Part shown: one piece after another, positions 36,610 through 45,561 of the stretch
Layout of the letters: each line of letters starts with the position of its first letter
How positions within the stretch are numbered: the first letter of the stretch is position 1
Assembly (NCBI GenBank): GCA_035530135.1
Contig: DATKVJ010000142.1
Coordinates: 68,831 to 132,830, forward strand
Origin: CAIYYX01 sp035530135
Lineage (GTDB): Bacteria; Pseudomonadota; Gammaproteobacteria; Burkholderiales; Rhodocyclaceae
Reading direction: 5' to 3'
Length of the DNA: 64,000 nucleotides
Notes under the pieces: generated by a model
Databases searched by the model: none
Seen by the model: the letters and a program-made list of their open reading frames with translations, nothing else
What the model was told of the DNA's origin: nothing
Translations under genes and position numbers: made by a program

Positions 36610-37506
36610 ATGAGGATCTACGAGAAGGTCAACCGACTGCGCTTCAACCTGGCAGTGCGCTCTATTCTTCGAACGCCACCCGTCAAACTGCAGGGACACG
36701 AATATACCCTCCTGTCCATGGTGCAGCACCGGGATGTCTATTCCTACCTCCTCGCCGTGAAGTCTTTTTGTCGTTACGCCGAGCCATCGCGGGTAGTGGT
36801 CATTGCCGATTCGACGCTGGACACGATGGATAGGGCCTTAATTCGGCGTCACGTACCCGGGGTCGAATTGTGCGAAGCGCGCAACTTTCAGCGCGACGGC
36901 ATACCCACCGGAGGCTGCTGGGAACGCTTTTGCGCGATTGCCGATTTCGTCCGCGACAGTTACGTGATTCAATTGGATGCTGACACCGTCGCGGTCCAAC
37001 CCTTGCCGGAGGTTCTGGCGGCGGTGGAAGACGGCACTGCATTTACGCTCGGGACCGAGGACGATATGACCATCGTTTCCTGCAGCGAGATTGCGGCGTG
37101 GGCGCGTCCTCGCCTTAGCGCCAGGGACCACGTCCAGTTGGTGGCGGAGTCGCTGCTGGATCAGATCGAGGCTTCGACAGAATACCGTTACGTCCGAGGC
37201 TGTGCCGGGTTTGCGGGATATCCAAGGGCATCCTTAGACTTCGCCATGGTTCGTGAATTTTCCCACCGTATGGAGCAGGTGCTGCCTGATCGCTGGTCTG
37301 AGTGGGGGAGCGAGCAGTTTTCCTCGAATGTCCTCATCGCCAGCATGCCTGGTGCGCGAGTATTGCCGCATCCGAAATATTGCGCACCTCATCGTCGGCG
37401 TACTGGCACCGTGTTCATGCACTTCATCGGCTATGTCCGCTACGCGACGCCTCTCTATGCTCGCATGGCTTCTCAAATCAGCAAAGAATTGCTGACGGCG
37501 GCGTGA
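36610..37506 (+). CDS. GT-A-like glycosyltransferase, unassigned family
   Basis: A 298-aa cytoplasmic protein with a nucleotide-diphospho-sugar transferase look. It has SMVQHRDVYSYLLAVKSF at the N-terminal strand, VVIADSTLD, and a DxD motif in YVIQLDADTVAVQPL, where the metal and sugar nucleotide would bind. It also has GCAGFAGYPRASLDF and a C-terminal GTVFMHFIGYVRY. I do not recognise a named family; it resembles GT8-like or DUF-type capsule transferases. Located between a TPR protein and a deacetylase in the variable glycan cassette. Confidence 0.65.
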   Translation: MRIYEKVNRLRFNLAVRSILRTPPVKLQGHEYTLLSMVQHRDVYSYLLAVKSFCRYAEPSRVVVIADSTLDTMDRALIRRHVPGVELCEARNFQRDGIPTGGCWERFCAIADFVRDSYVIQLDADTVAVQPLPEVLAAVEDGTAFTLGTEDDMTIVSCSEIAAWARPRLSARDHVQLVAESLLDQIEASTEYRYVRGCAGFAGYPRASLDFAMVREFSHRMEQVLPDRWSEWGSEQFSSNVLIASMPGARVLPHPKYCAPHRRRTGTVFMHFIGYVRYATPLYARMASQISKELLTAA

Positions 37507-37516
37507 ACCTGCCCGA

Positions 37517-38470
37517 ATGACAATGCTGACACGACTTCTCTTGCGATCGCTGGCACCGGCGGGCACCCGGGCGAAATTGTCTATTTTCATCTTTCATCGC
37601 ATCCTCCCCGAGTTCGACCCTCATTTGCCCTGGGAGCCCGATGCCGTTCAGTTCGATTGGATGGTCGGGCTGATTGCCGGCAACTTCAAGCTTCTGCCCT
37701 TGAGCGAAGCGGTGCGGCGACTTTTGTCCAGCTCGTTGCCACCCGCAGCCGCCTCCATCACCTTCGACGACGGCTATGCGGACAATCTGAGCGTGGCGGC
37801 ACCGATCCTGAAGCGCTATGGTGCGTCCGCCACATTTTTCATCGCTACCGGGTTTCTTGACGGCAGACGAATGTGGAACGACGATGTGATAGAAGCATTC
37901 AGGCGGGTACCACAGGGCATCTTGGATCTGAAGAAGTTCGACCTCGGGATTCACGAGATCACTGATGGAGCGTCGCGAGTGGGGGCCTATGGCATCGTGC
38001 TCGATCGACTCAAGTATTTCGATCACGAGCGACGTACCGCTGTGGCGAGAGAAATTGCCGATCTAAATGGCGTTCACGCCGTTTCCGATCTAATGATGAC
38101 ACTAGCCCAGGTCCAGGAACTGCGCATGCAGGGAATGGAAATCGGCGCCCACACACACACCCATCCGATACTTGAACTCATGCCAGACACACGTGCGGAA
38201 GAAGAGATGCTCGGAGGCCGTGAGCGTCTGGAATCCCTGCTGGGCGAACGCATCACCCTCTTTGCCTACCCAAACGGCGAACCGGGCAAAGACTTTTCAC
38301 CACGACATGCAAGGATGGCGCGGCGCCTCGGGTTCTCTGCCGCCGTATCGACGTCGCCTGGGACTGCAAGCCAAGTGTCTGATGTATTTCAGCTACCTCG
38401 CTTCACGCCGTGGGATCGAACGCCATTGCGGTTCGCAATGCGCTGCGCAATCAATCTGGTGCGTTCCTGA
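37517..38470 (+). CDS. Polysaccharide deacetylase family protein
   Basis: NodB-fold deacetylase of 317 aa: FHRILPE, the metal motif SITFDDGYADN, ASATFFIATGF, then MEIGAHTHTHPIL (His-x3-His) and FAYPNGEPGKDFS. This is the second of three deacetylase-like genes in the window and belongs to the PgaB/CE4 type with an insertion. No signal peptide is evident. It would remove acetyl groups from amino sugars or lipid-linked intermediates. Confidence 0.87.
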   Translation: MTMLTRLLLRSLAPAGTRAKLSIFIFHRILPEFDPHLPWEPDAVQFDWMVGLIAGNFKLLPLSEAVRRLLSSSLPPAAASITFDDGYADNLSVAAPILKRYGASATFFIATGFLDGRRMWNDDVIEAFRRVPQGILDLKKFDLGIHEITDGASRVGAYGIVLDRLKYFDHERRTAVAREIADLNGVHAVSDLMMTLAQVQELRMQGMEIGAHTHTHPILELMPDTRAEEEMLGGRERLESLLGERITLFAYPNGEPGKDFSPRHARMARRLGFSAAVSTSPGTASQVSDVFQLPRFTPWDRTPLRFAMRCAINLVRS

Positions 38471-38596
38471 GATTTGAGCGGTGGCTGATACTGCAGCACT
38501 CTGGAAATTACTGAGAGATGGTGTCGGTCCTAATGATGCGGGAAAAATTGATGTTCCGCCATGATATCCAAACTCTCCATCCAAGGCACTGAGCAA

Positions 38597-39562
38597 ATGA
38601 ATACCTGTAGAATTTGTTGCAAAGATACAGATTCCCCGACAATCTCATTACGAGAAATGATGTTCGCGACCGGGGAAGAGTTTCTCTATTTTCAATGCCC
38701 GCACTGTGAGTGTCTTCAAATCCAGAATATTCCCAACGATCTGGATCGCCACTATCCCTCAAGTTACTACTCGCTAGCGCCGCTTGAAACATCAAAACCA
38801 GAAGGTGTCGGTGCGTGGGTAAAAAAACAACGAATGCAGTTCTGTGTTGGCGAGCAAAATCCTGTTGGCGCGTTGGCTCGCCTAATTTGGGGCTGTCCAG
38901 AAATGTCCGTATGGTTCTCCATACCTGGGGTAAGGCTAGGTACAAAGATACTCGATGTCGGCTGTGGCAATGGCAGGCTGCTCCTGCAATTATCGTCCTA
39001 TGGATTTCGGTGTCTTAATGGGATAGACCCTTATCTCCGCCAAGACATCGCCTACCCTAATGGCGTAACAGTCCGTCGCCAAGAACTTAATCAAGTCGTC
39101 GAACAATACGACATGGTTATGCTGCATCATTCATTTGAGCATTTTGCAGACCCAGTTGCAGCACTTCGGGAGATCCATCGAATTCTGTTTCCCGGCGGAA
39201 TCGTACTACTCCGGATTCCGGTAGTTGATTCTGAGGCCTGGGTTTCCTACAGGGAGTACTGGGTACAACTCGATGCACCACGCCATCTCCATATTCCCGC
39301 TAGAAAGACGATTGGTATCCTCGCTGAAAAATGTGGTTTCGTTCTCGAATCTCTATTTGAAGACTCCCACGCGATGCAGTTCTGGGCGAGCGAGCAGTAC
39401 CGACGTGGCACTGGCCTCAGAGACTCGAGGTCATACATGACCAATCCAACCGCATCGATCTTTTCAGATCGAGACATCAAGCAGTTCCAAAAAAAAGCAA
39501 AAAAACTTAATCAAATACATCGAGGTGATCAAACTTGCTTTTTCCTGCGACGCAAAGGGTGA
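38597..39562 (+). CDS. Class I SAM methyltransferase with N-terminal zinc ribbon
   Basis: A 321-aa protein. An N-terminal Cys cluster (CRICC and CPHCECLQ) forms a putative zinc ribbon. A Methyltransf_23-type domain follows with motif I ILDVGCGNGRLL, MVMLHHSFEHFADP and HRILFPGGIVLLRIP. This arrangement is common in O-antigen and capsule loci, often acting on dTDP-sugars or the chain end. ATG 38597 gives the conserved start near the first Cys; ATG 38561 is an in-frame alternative. Visibly AT-rich gene. Confidence 0.8.
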   Translation: MNTCRICCKDTDSPTISLREMMFATGEEFLYFQCPHCECLQIQNIPNDLDRHYPSSYYSLAPLETSKPEGVGAWVKKQRMQFCVGEQNPVGALARLIWGCPEMSVWFSIPGVRLGTKILDVGCGNGRLLLQLSSYGFRCLNGIDPYLRQDIAYPNGVTVRRQELNQVVEQYDMVMLHHSFEHFADPVAALREIHRILFPGGIVLLRIPVVDSEAWVSYREYWVQLDAPRHLHIPARKTIGILAEKCGFVLESLFEDSHAMQFWASEQYRRGTGLRDSRSYMTNPTASIFSDRDIKQFQKKAKKLNQIHRGDQTCFFLRRKG

Positions 39563-39594
39563 ATGACTATGGCAGTTAAACCAGTTATGCAGGA

Positions 39595-41148
39595 ATGAGA
39601 TCATCAATTATGGCCGTCCAACCTTCATCTGTAGCGCCAGAATCTCTCAACGAAGGTCACATCAGTGATAGGTTTATAAACGGTGCCGTCTGGATGCTTG
39701 TCTCAAAGCTTTCGGAGAGAGGGTTAGGCCTCATCAGCACTCTCATACTGGCTCGCCTCCTGATTCCTGCTGATTTCGGCCTAGTCGCCATGGCCGCCCC
39801 TGTCGTTGCCCTTGTGGAGCTTCTTGGCGCCTTCGGCATTGACTCTGCCTTGATTCAAAAGCGTAACCTTACCCGCAATCATTTGGATACAGCCTTTACG
39901 CTAAACTTAATTGCTGCTGCTGCTATTACTGTCTCGCTCTGGTTAGTAGCACCTCTGGCGGCTAGATATTTTCGAGAGCCACGATTAGAAGCGGTTATCA
40001 ATTGGTTGGCATTGGGTAACCTGATTCAAGGCTTTGGTAACCCCGGTATCATATTGTTCCGCAAGGAAATCAATATGGCACCTGAGGTCTTGATTCTCAT
40101 CGGCAAAAAAATCACCTCGCTTATTACTGCTGCCACTGCTGCCTTGTTGCTTGGCAATTACTGGGCATTGGTGTGGGGGATGCTGTTGAGTCGCTTCGTT
40201 GGTGTTGGATTAAGCTACATGCTCACACCGTTTAGGCCTCGATTTTCGCTTGCGGAAAGAAATGAAATCCTGGGTTTCTCATCGTGGATGCTTATCATCC
40301 AAATACTTTACTATCTCCAGTTGCGAGCAAACGATCTAATTATTGGAAGACTCTTAGGCCCCGCACTTTTGGCATTCTACAGTGTCGCTATGGATTTGGC
40401 CGCGACAGCACCCGGAGAGGCTATGGTCGCAATTTCGCGAGCGGCATTTCCTACCCTCTCAAAATTAAACGGTGATGCCCAACGGCTACGTAGGGGCTTA
40501 CGCCAGATTCTTTCTGGGGTCGGACTTTTCGCGATCCCTGCAGCCTTTGGGATCGCAGCCACGAGCCATCTGCTGGTAATTGTTCTTCTCGGCCCTCGCT
40601 GGATGCCAGTAGCCGAACTGCTTGGGCCTCTGGCGATTTCATGCGCTGTCTTGGGTATCATGAGTCAGATATCTTATGTCTATATGGCACAAGGGCTTCC
40701 TCGTACTTCGGCACTGGTATCTGTCCTAGGTGTAATCGCGTTGATAGGTTCTTCGATTATTCTGATTCCGGCCCATGGTTTATCTGGAATAAAGATAGCA
40801 TACCCGCTCATGGCCGCAACCATTTCCGTTGGTCATGTGGTTTCGCTGCGACGAACATTGCCGGAGTTTTTACTGGCCGACTGGATTGCTGCCTTTTGGC
40901 GACCGATTGGAGCCGCTTCGGCCATGTTTGTCTCGGTAAAGGCCGCCGCAGAATGGATTACTCCAGTACATAGTAGCGTTGCCGGCATGGCACCGTTAGT
41001 CGGCCTTGTCGCCATGGGTGTTCTCTCTTATGGATTGTCTCTGACTTTCCTATGGCATATAGCAGGTTCTCCGGACGGGCCAGAAGCACTTGCTTTCGGA
41101 AAAATCAAGGCCACAGCATCTAGGCTTACAAGTCTCTTGGAAAAGTGA
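39595..41148 (+). CDS. Wzx-type lipopolysaccharide/polysaccharide flippase
   Basis: A 517-aa polytopic protein with about twelve to fourteen hydrophobic segments, of the polysaccharide biosynthesis/MATE-like MOP superfamily. The N-terminus shows NGAVWMLVSKLSERGLGLIS and LARLLIPADFGLVAMA, then IDSALIQKRNLTRNHLDTAF, a strong signature of WzxC/PST-type flippases. It would move the Und-PP-linked repeat unit to the periplasm. ATG 39610 is an alternative start. It sits in the AT-rich cassette. Confidence 0.9.
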   Translation: MRSSIMAVQPSSVAPESLNEGHISDRFINGAVWMLVSKLSERGLGLISTLILARLLIPADFGLVAMAAPVVALVELLGAFGIDSALIQKRNLTRNHLDTAFTLNLIAAAAITVSLWLVAPLAARYFREPRLEAVINWLALGNLIQGFGNPGIILFRKEINMAPEVLILIGKKITSLITAATAALLLGNYWALVWGMLLSRFVGVGLSYMLTPFRPRFSLAERNEILGFSSWMLIIQILYYLQLRANDLIIGRLLGPALLAFYSVAMDLAATAPGEAMVAISRAAFPTLSKLNGDAQRLRRGLRQILSGVGLFAIPAAFGIAATSHLLVIVLLGPRWMPVAELLGPLAISCAVLGIMSQISYVYMAQGLPRTSALVSVLGVIALIGSSIILIPAHGLSGIKIAYPLMAATISVGHVVSLRRTLPEFLLADWIAAFWRPIGAASAMFVSVKAAAEWITPVHSSVAGMAPLVGLVAMGVLSYGLSLTFLWHIAGSPDGPEALAFGKIKATASRLTSLLEK

Positions 41149-41169
41149 AATGACTAAAAAGTCGAACGC

Positions 41170-42231
41170 ATGATGAAAGTGGCGGCCTTAACGACTGGGC
41201 GTAACGATCCCTCCGCACGTTTCCGGATTCGCCAGCACATTGCTCCGCTCGGTACAGAAGACATTAATGTACGAGAATACATCCCGATCATCGACAAGCA
41301 CGCTGGACTACCCTCGACAGTCAAAGACAGGACACCCGACATCTTGCTTTCAACCATGCAGGGGTTGTGGCGTTTTGGAAAATTGGCAACACGACTTCCT
41401 GGCATCCTCGGCAGCCACTTAGCAGACATTATCTGGCTGAATCGGGAGTTAATTCCGGGGCGTTACACACTTGAACGCTTTTTGAGCAAACCCTTCGTTC
41501 TAGATGTCGATGATGCAGTCTGGAGAGGGCTCCCAGACGGACCCGGCACTATGAAAAGGCTTGGTCAAGAAGCCTCTGCCATTTTCGCCGGTAATTGCAC
41601 CATCGCAGACTGGTTCGCTCCTTATTCACGAAATATTCACATCATCCCAACCGCCATTGACGCCGACCGTTTCAGACCTGCAGAGCATCCATCACATCTA
41701 GAGCGGCCGTTTACGATCGGTTGGACCGGCATCAGTGGAAATTATGGCTATCTCTATGATATTGAAGGACCACTGAAAGAGTTTCTGGCGAGGTTCGATG
41801 CTCGTTTGCTGATCGTAGCCGACGCGCCTCCGCGCTTCGCTCTACTTGATCCTGAAAATGTTGAATTTAAACGTTGGAATCCTGATGTTGAGACATCTGC
41901 ACTCCAGTTAATGGATGTCGGGTTAATGCCGTTGCCGGATACGGAGTGGACCCGAGGCAAGTGTGCTTTCAAGATGCTGCAATATATGAGCACCGGATTG
42001 CCAGTTGTTGTTTCGCCGGTCGGAATGAATGCGGAGGTGCTGTCTCAGGGAAAAATCGGCTTCGGCGCCACTACAGATGGGGATTGGTTTGAGGCCTTGA
42101 CATGGCTGCACCGAAACCGGGGCGATGCACAGGCAATGGGAGCAGTCGGCAGGGACTTAATCCTGGAACATTACAGCCGGGCGGTGGTAAGCAAACTCAT
42201 TGCAAATGCTTTCAAACAACTGTCATCTTAG
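41170..42231 (+). CDS. Glycosyltransferase family 4-like protein
   Basis: A 353-aa GT-B-like protein. It starts VAALTTGRNDPSARFRIRQH, a pattern of a GT4-like family with an atypical N-terminal half. The donor region has IPTAIDADRFRP, TIGWTGISGNYGYLYDIE, LMDVGLMPLPDTEWTRGKC and FKMLQYMSTGLPVVVSPVG. It is the last plus-strand gene of the cassette and converges on the minus-strand block across 60 bases. Confidence 0.83.
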   Translation: MMKVAALTTGRNDPSARFRIRQHIAPLGTEDINVREYIPIIDKHAGLPSTVKDRTPDILLSTMQGLWRFGKLATRLPGILGSHLADIIWLNRELIPGRYTLERFLSKPFVLDVDDAVWRGLPDGPGTMKRLGQEASAIFAGNCTIADWFAPYSRNIHIIPTAIDADRFRPAEHPSHLERPFTIGWTGISGNYGYLYDIEGPLKEFLARFDARLLIVADAPPRFALLDPENVEFKRWNPDVETSALQLMDVGLMPLPDTEWTRGKCAFKMLQYMSTGLPVVVSPVGMNAEVLSQGKIGFGATTDGDWFEALTWLHRNRGDAQAMGAVGRDLILEHYSRAVVSKLIANAFKQLSS

Positions 42232-42291
42232 GTCTAATCTGCTCACACGCATGCCCTTGCCTCACCACAGCGCTATATCTCCAAGAAGAAC

Positions 42292-42867
42292 CTATATTCT
42301 TATGACTGGGAGCTTGAAGCTGAAGTAATCACGCATGCCTGGCAATTGGATCTCTGCTAATAAATGCGAGTATGTCCAGCCGGTTTTGGTGAACACGCGT
42401 ATCGACGGGCCGTTGCTGTGCCACACCCAGGTCCACAGCCTGCTATATCCCCTGCGGTATAGGTCCATCGCAGCAAATCGCGTGATAGCCACGGCATAGC
42501 CATTTCCACGGCAGTGCGGTGATGTCAGAAGATCAACCATGACCGCATCACTCTCGCCCAGAGCGGAGAATCTGCCAGGCATGCCTGGATGCTGTGGTGT
42601 CCAGAACCAACATATGCAGGTCAAATGATCGTCCTCCCAGATACCATACCCAAGTGCATGCTCGTGGGCATACCATGCATGGTCGCGTATACGCTCATCC
42701 GGTGAATCGGCGATTTGTTGTGACGATTCAATAACTCGGATGACCGCCCTGCCCGGGAGTTCCTCGGGCGAAAGGAGTTTCGGTGCCGCTATGTCCAGGT
42801 AATAGATGCGATTGAGCTGATAGTCTCTGAACAGGGCATGCGCGATACGCTTGAGCTGCTCCTTCAT
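42292..42867 (-). CDS. GNAT family N-acetyltransferase
   Basis: A 191-aa protein with a GNAT acyl-CoA-binding pattern (MVDLLTSPHCRGNGYAVAI; R/Q-x-x-G-x-G/A type), AHEHALGYGIWEDD and WVWHSNGPSIRVFTKTGW. The latter is typical of acetyltransferases that modify a sugar or amino-sugar. It overlaps the following gene's stop by four bases and is co-transcribed with the minus-strand block. Substrate unknown. Confidence 0.78.
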   Translation of the reverse strand: MKEQLKRIAHALFRDYQLNRIYYLDIAAPKLLSPEELPGRAVIRVIESSQQIADSPDERIRDHAWYAHEHALGYGIWEDDHLTCICWFWTPQHPGMPGRFSALGESDAVMVDLLTSPHCRGNGYAVAITRFAAMDLYRRGYSRLWTWVWHSNGPSIRVFTKTGWTYSHLLAEIQLPGMRDYFSFKLPVIRI

Positions 42868-43628
42868 GGCGTCCCAGGTCTCAGCTGCAATAGGCGGACA
42901 CGATAGATGACGTGAAATTCATCCTCCTCCACGATCTGCCAGCATCCGGCGAGCTCGAACAAGGCACGGTGTTCTGGATGGACATAGACAATGTAGATTT
43001 CACGGGGTGTGTGCTTAAGGCTTGCTGCTAACCTGTCTATAACTACTTGCATGATTACCGAATCAAATGGGTTATAGAAATAGCATACTAAAGGAGTGTC
43101 CGGAAGCGGGAAGACGGTAACGTCGGCATGCTGGCACTCAATCCTTAATGCGACCCGCATTTCATGAGCGATGTTGCCGATATTGTTCTTGGCGACCTGG
43201 CAGAGTTCGCGGGAGAACTCGATGCCGATGACTGCTTGGAATGGAAATTCGGCAGCGATCAGCAATATCCTTCCTTTGCCGGCGCCGAAGTCCAGAAATG
43301 TGTACTGTCCGTGATCAATGGGAAGTCCATGGAGGATCTTGCTTGCGACTTCATGTGGCGTGGGTTGGTAGCGAACGGCGTGCCTGGCGTTGTCTGATGC
43401 TATATCCAAGGAACCCACCTCGCGAATGCCCTCCGTCTCTGCGCCGTAGGCCATATCAAACCCGGAGATAGCCTCCTCTGATTTTCGGAATAGGCGCCCA
43501 GACTGTAACTCTCCTGAATAATACGAAATATTCTTGCCTATGAGTTGAAGGAAACCGCCTGCACCGTGACGACTCCAGGCCGAAAGTACGCGTTTCATCA
43601 ATGATGGTTTCTTGGCAAGGTGGTTCAT
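42864..43628 (-). CDS. SAM-dependent methyltransferase-like protein
   Basis: About 254 aa. The region YTFLDFGAGKGRILLIAAEF is motif I of class I methyltransferases, followed by IGIEFSRELCQVAKNNI and LVCYFYNPFDSVIMQVVID. The latter FYNPF pattern is seen in a group of capsule-locus methyltransferases. I chose ATG 43628; GTG 43640 is also possible. It overlaps the acetyltransferase gene by four bases. Confidence 0.75.
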   Translation of the reverse strand: MNHLAKKPSLMKRVLSAWSRHGAGGFLQLIGKNISYYSGELQSGRLFRKSEEAISGFDMAYGAETEGIREVGSLDIASDNARHAVRYQPTPHEVASKILHGLPIDHGQYTFLDFGAGKGRILLIAAEFPFQAVIGIEFSRELCQVAKNNIGNIAHEMRVALRIECQHADVTVFPLPDTPLVCYFYNPFDSVIMQVVIDRLAASLKHTPREIYIVYVHPEHRALFELAGCWQIVEEDEFHVIYRVRLLQLRPGTP

Positions 43629-43647
43629 GAGGCTAAGCACTCTTCTT

Positions 43648-44589
43648 TCACAGCCTTGCGAAGCGTAAGTAGCGCTTGATCTTTGCCTTCACGCCGAGCT
43701 GATCGAGCGTTGCGCCTATCCACCCAGAGAAACGATTCATCAACAGGTGACTGTATATGACCACCGTGTTTCGAAGAGTTCTTTTTACCAGGAAGATGTT
43801 GGCGCATTGTCGTTGGTGCGTGGCAAAAAGGCGTTTGTGCTCTGACTTTCCCTCGGTAAAATCGAAATACAGGAAACGGGCCTCACCGAATAATTGCTCG
43901 ACCGCAAGCCATTGAAGGACAGTACCAACCGACATCTTTATGTAATCAGGATCGTACCCAAGGTAAGCATAGTTGAGAATGCCATCGCGTACGGGGCAAT
44001 ATAGGTAGGATACCGGTCGTTCGCCATCAAACAGAATGTACGCCCGGATACGCTGATCGGCCGCTAGCAATTCCGCGTGACGGATGAAATCCTCTGAGTC
44101 TGGAATCCCGGCGTCGAGCAACCGTTCCTGGTAGCTCAATTGCGATACGACGCGAGCTAACCGGAAGAAATCCCGCATCTCGCCCGGCAACTTGTATGTT
44201 TTCAATAAAATGGTTCCACCGCAGTGCTCCGAGTATTTCCTTAACTTGCGATTGATCGTAGACCTCGCTTTCGATGAGAACTTTTTCTGATAGGCTTCAA
44301 AAGATAAGCCAAGATCTATGTAGCAATGCTGATACTGCAGTGGAACGTAGCAGAGATACTCTCCGGTTCGACTGATCGGGGGTAACTCCGCAGCGATTGG
44401 CATGCCACGGACCATGAATCCTTGGCTACCTTTCATGAGTTCATCGGTTGGTGGCGCCTGAGGCTCCACGGGCAAGGTCTCGTCGAAGGGTCTTTCCACC
44501 CGAACCTGCAGCAAAAGCGACACGCTAAATAGAGTCCAGTCGCTCAACTGAAACTTAAGCGGTACCGGACGGCATTGCCAGCGACTCAT
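43648..44589 (-). CDS. BioF2-like/FemAB-type GNAT acetyltransferase
   Basis: A 313-aa protein with the Acetyltransf_6 fold: KFSSKARSTINRKLRKYSEH (basic helix), FFRLARVVSQLSYQERLLDA, ILNYAYLGYDPDYIKMSVGT and FDFTEGKSEHKRLFAT. These proteins occur widely in exopolysaccharide clusters and are related to FemAB aminoacyl transferases. This is one of three FemAB/BioF2-type genes in the window (also 20129 and 52366). Overlaps the deacetylase gene by four bases. Confidence 0.78.
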   Translation of the reverse strand: MSRWQCRPVPLKFQLSDWTLFSVSLLLQVRVERPFDETLPVEPQAPPTDELMKGSQGFMVRGMPIAAELPPISRTGEYLCYVPLQYQHCYIDLGLSFEAYQKKFSSKARSTINRKLRKYSEHCGGTILLKTYKLPGEMRDFFRLARVVSQLSYQERLLDAGIPDSEDFIRHAELLAADQRIRAYILFDGERPVSYLYCPVRDGILNYAYLGYDPDYIKMSVGTVLQWLAVEQLFGEARFLYFDFTEGKSEHKRLFATHQRQCANIFLVKRTLRNTVVIYSHLLMNRFSGWIGATLDQLGVKAKIKRYLRFARL

Positions 44590-45548
44590 CGGTATTTCCT
44601 CCGATAAGCTTGCTCAATCATTCTGCCCCCCGTCTTCCAAATCGGCGAAGCGAGGGGGGCGGGTTGCCGAAATGTGATCTGCGGCTCAAGTCCCTTAAAT
44701 CCGCGTAAGTGAAAAGAGTCCCGGTTTTGGTCGAGAAACGAGCACAGCCTTCGAAAGCGTTTGACTACCACGTCATCCGGTCGGTCCTTAGTTTGGTTGA
44801 GGAGTTCAAAACTGTGAGAAAGAATAACAAACGATTTTCGTCCCGCCTCCAGAGCTTGCCAGAGCAGCCCCTCAATTTCTTTGTAGGAGCAGGAGGTCAA
44901 CTGCACGTGGCGAAGAGATCCTGTGCCGTCTTTGAACACCGTCATCGGGTACTCATAGATGCCGCGATATTCGATTGAATCTACGATCGTCATGCCTGGC
45001 ATGACGCCGCTATCAGGCCCGAAAAGAGAGGCGTTATAACTGCTGTCGAAAGGGATTCCGTTGGAGCCGAGTGCGCTAAGGGTATCAACATTGAAGGCGA
45101 AGCTACCTGCGCGGAAGGCGTTGATATCGCACGCGCCCGCCTTCTTTAGCAACTTGATTCCCGCGGCGATTAGAACAGACTGTTCCTCTCCGGAAAAATA
45201 CCGCAGATGCTGCCGCTTGGTGTGAGCACCTTTCAGTAGGGGCATTTTCGACTCGTCTACCCATTCGGTGTGCAAATGAAGTTGCACCTCTTGGGCGCTT
45301 TCGAGAAGAAGTCCGACTATCTCTGCAAGAGCCTCGTCACCGAAGCGCGTCGAAAAAAGCGGCTCAATGAAGAAAACCCCAGCGAGACCGTGGTGCCTCA
45401 ATACATCGAGTTGGTACGGCAGGCCGAAATTCCCCTTCGGGGTTGGGCCATATATGTACTTGCGGAAGGCGCCCGCAAATCTTGCGTCGATATCAAGCCA
45501 GCCATCGCACCAAATTTCGACGTCTACTGTGAAAAACACATCCAGCAT
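44586..45548 (-). CDS. Polysaccharide deacetylase-like protein (WalW type)
   Basis: A 320-aa protein of NodB-like fold: FFTVDVEIWCDGW (Asp pair at the N-terminus), GVFFIEPLFSTRFG, EVQLHLHTEWVD (His-x-His in place of His-x3-His), AFRAGSFAFNVDTL and FVILSHSFELLN. The pattern resembles the WalW subfamily linked to polysaccharide loci. The altered second motif may change metal binding or specificity. It is co-transcribed with the downstream acetyltransferase gene. Confidence 0.78.
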   Translation of the reverse strand: MLDVFFTVDVEIWCDGWLDIDARFAGAFRKYIYGPTPKGNFGLPYQLDVLRHHGLAGVFFIEPLFSTRFGDEALAEIVGLLLESAQEVQLHLHTEWVDESKMPLLKGAHTKRQHLRYFSGEEQSVLIAAGIKLLKKAGACDINAFRAGSFAFNVDTLSALGSNGIPFDSSYNASLFGPDSGVMPGMTIVDSIEYRGIYEYPMTVFKDGTGSLRHVQLTSCSYKEIEGLLWQALEAGRKSFVILSHSFELLNQTKDRPDDVVVKRFRRLCSFLDQNRDSFHLRGFKGLEPQITFRQPAPLASPIWKTGGRMIEQAYRRKYR

Positions 45549-45561
45549 CTGGTTTCACCGT

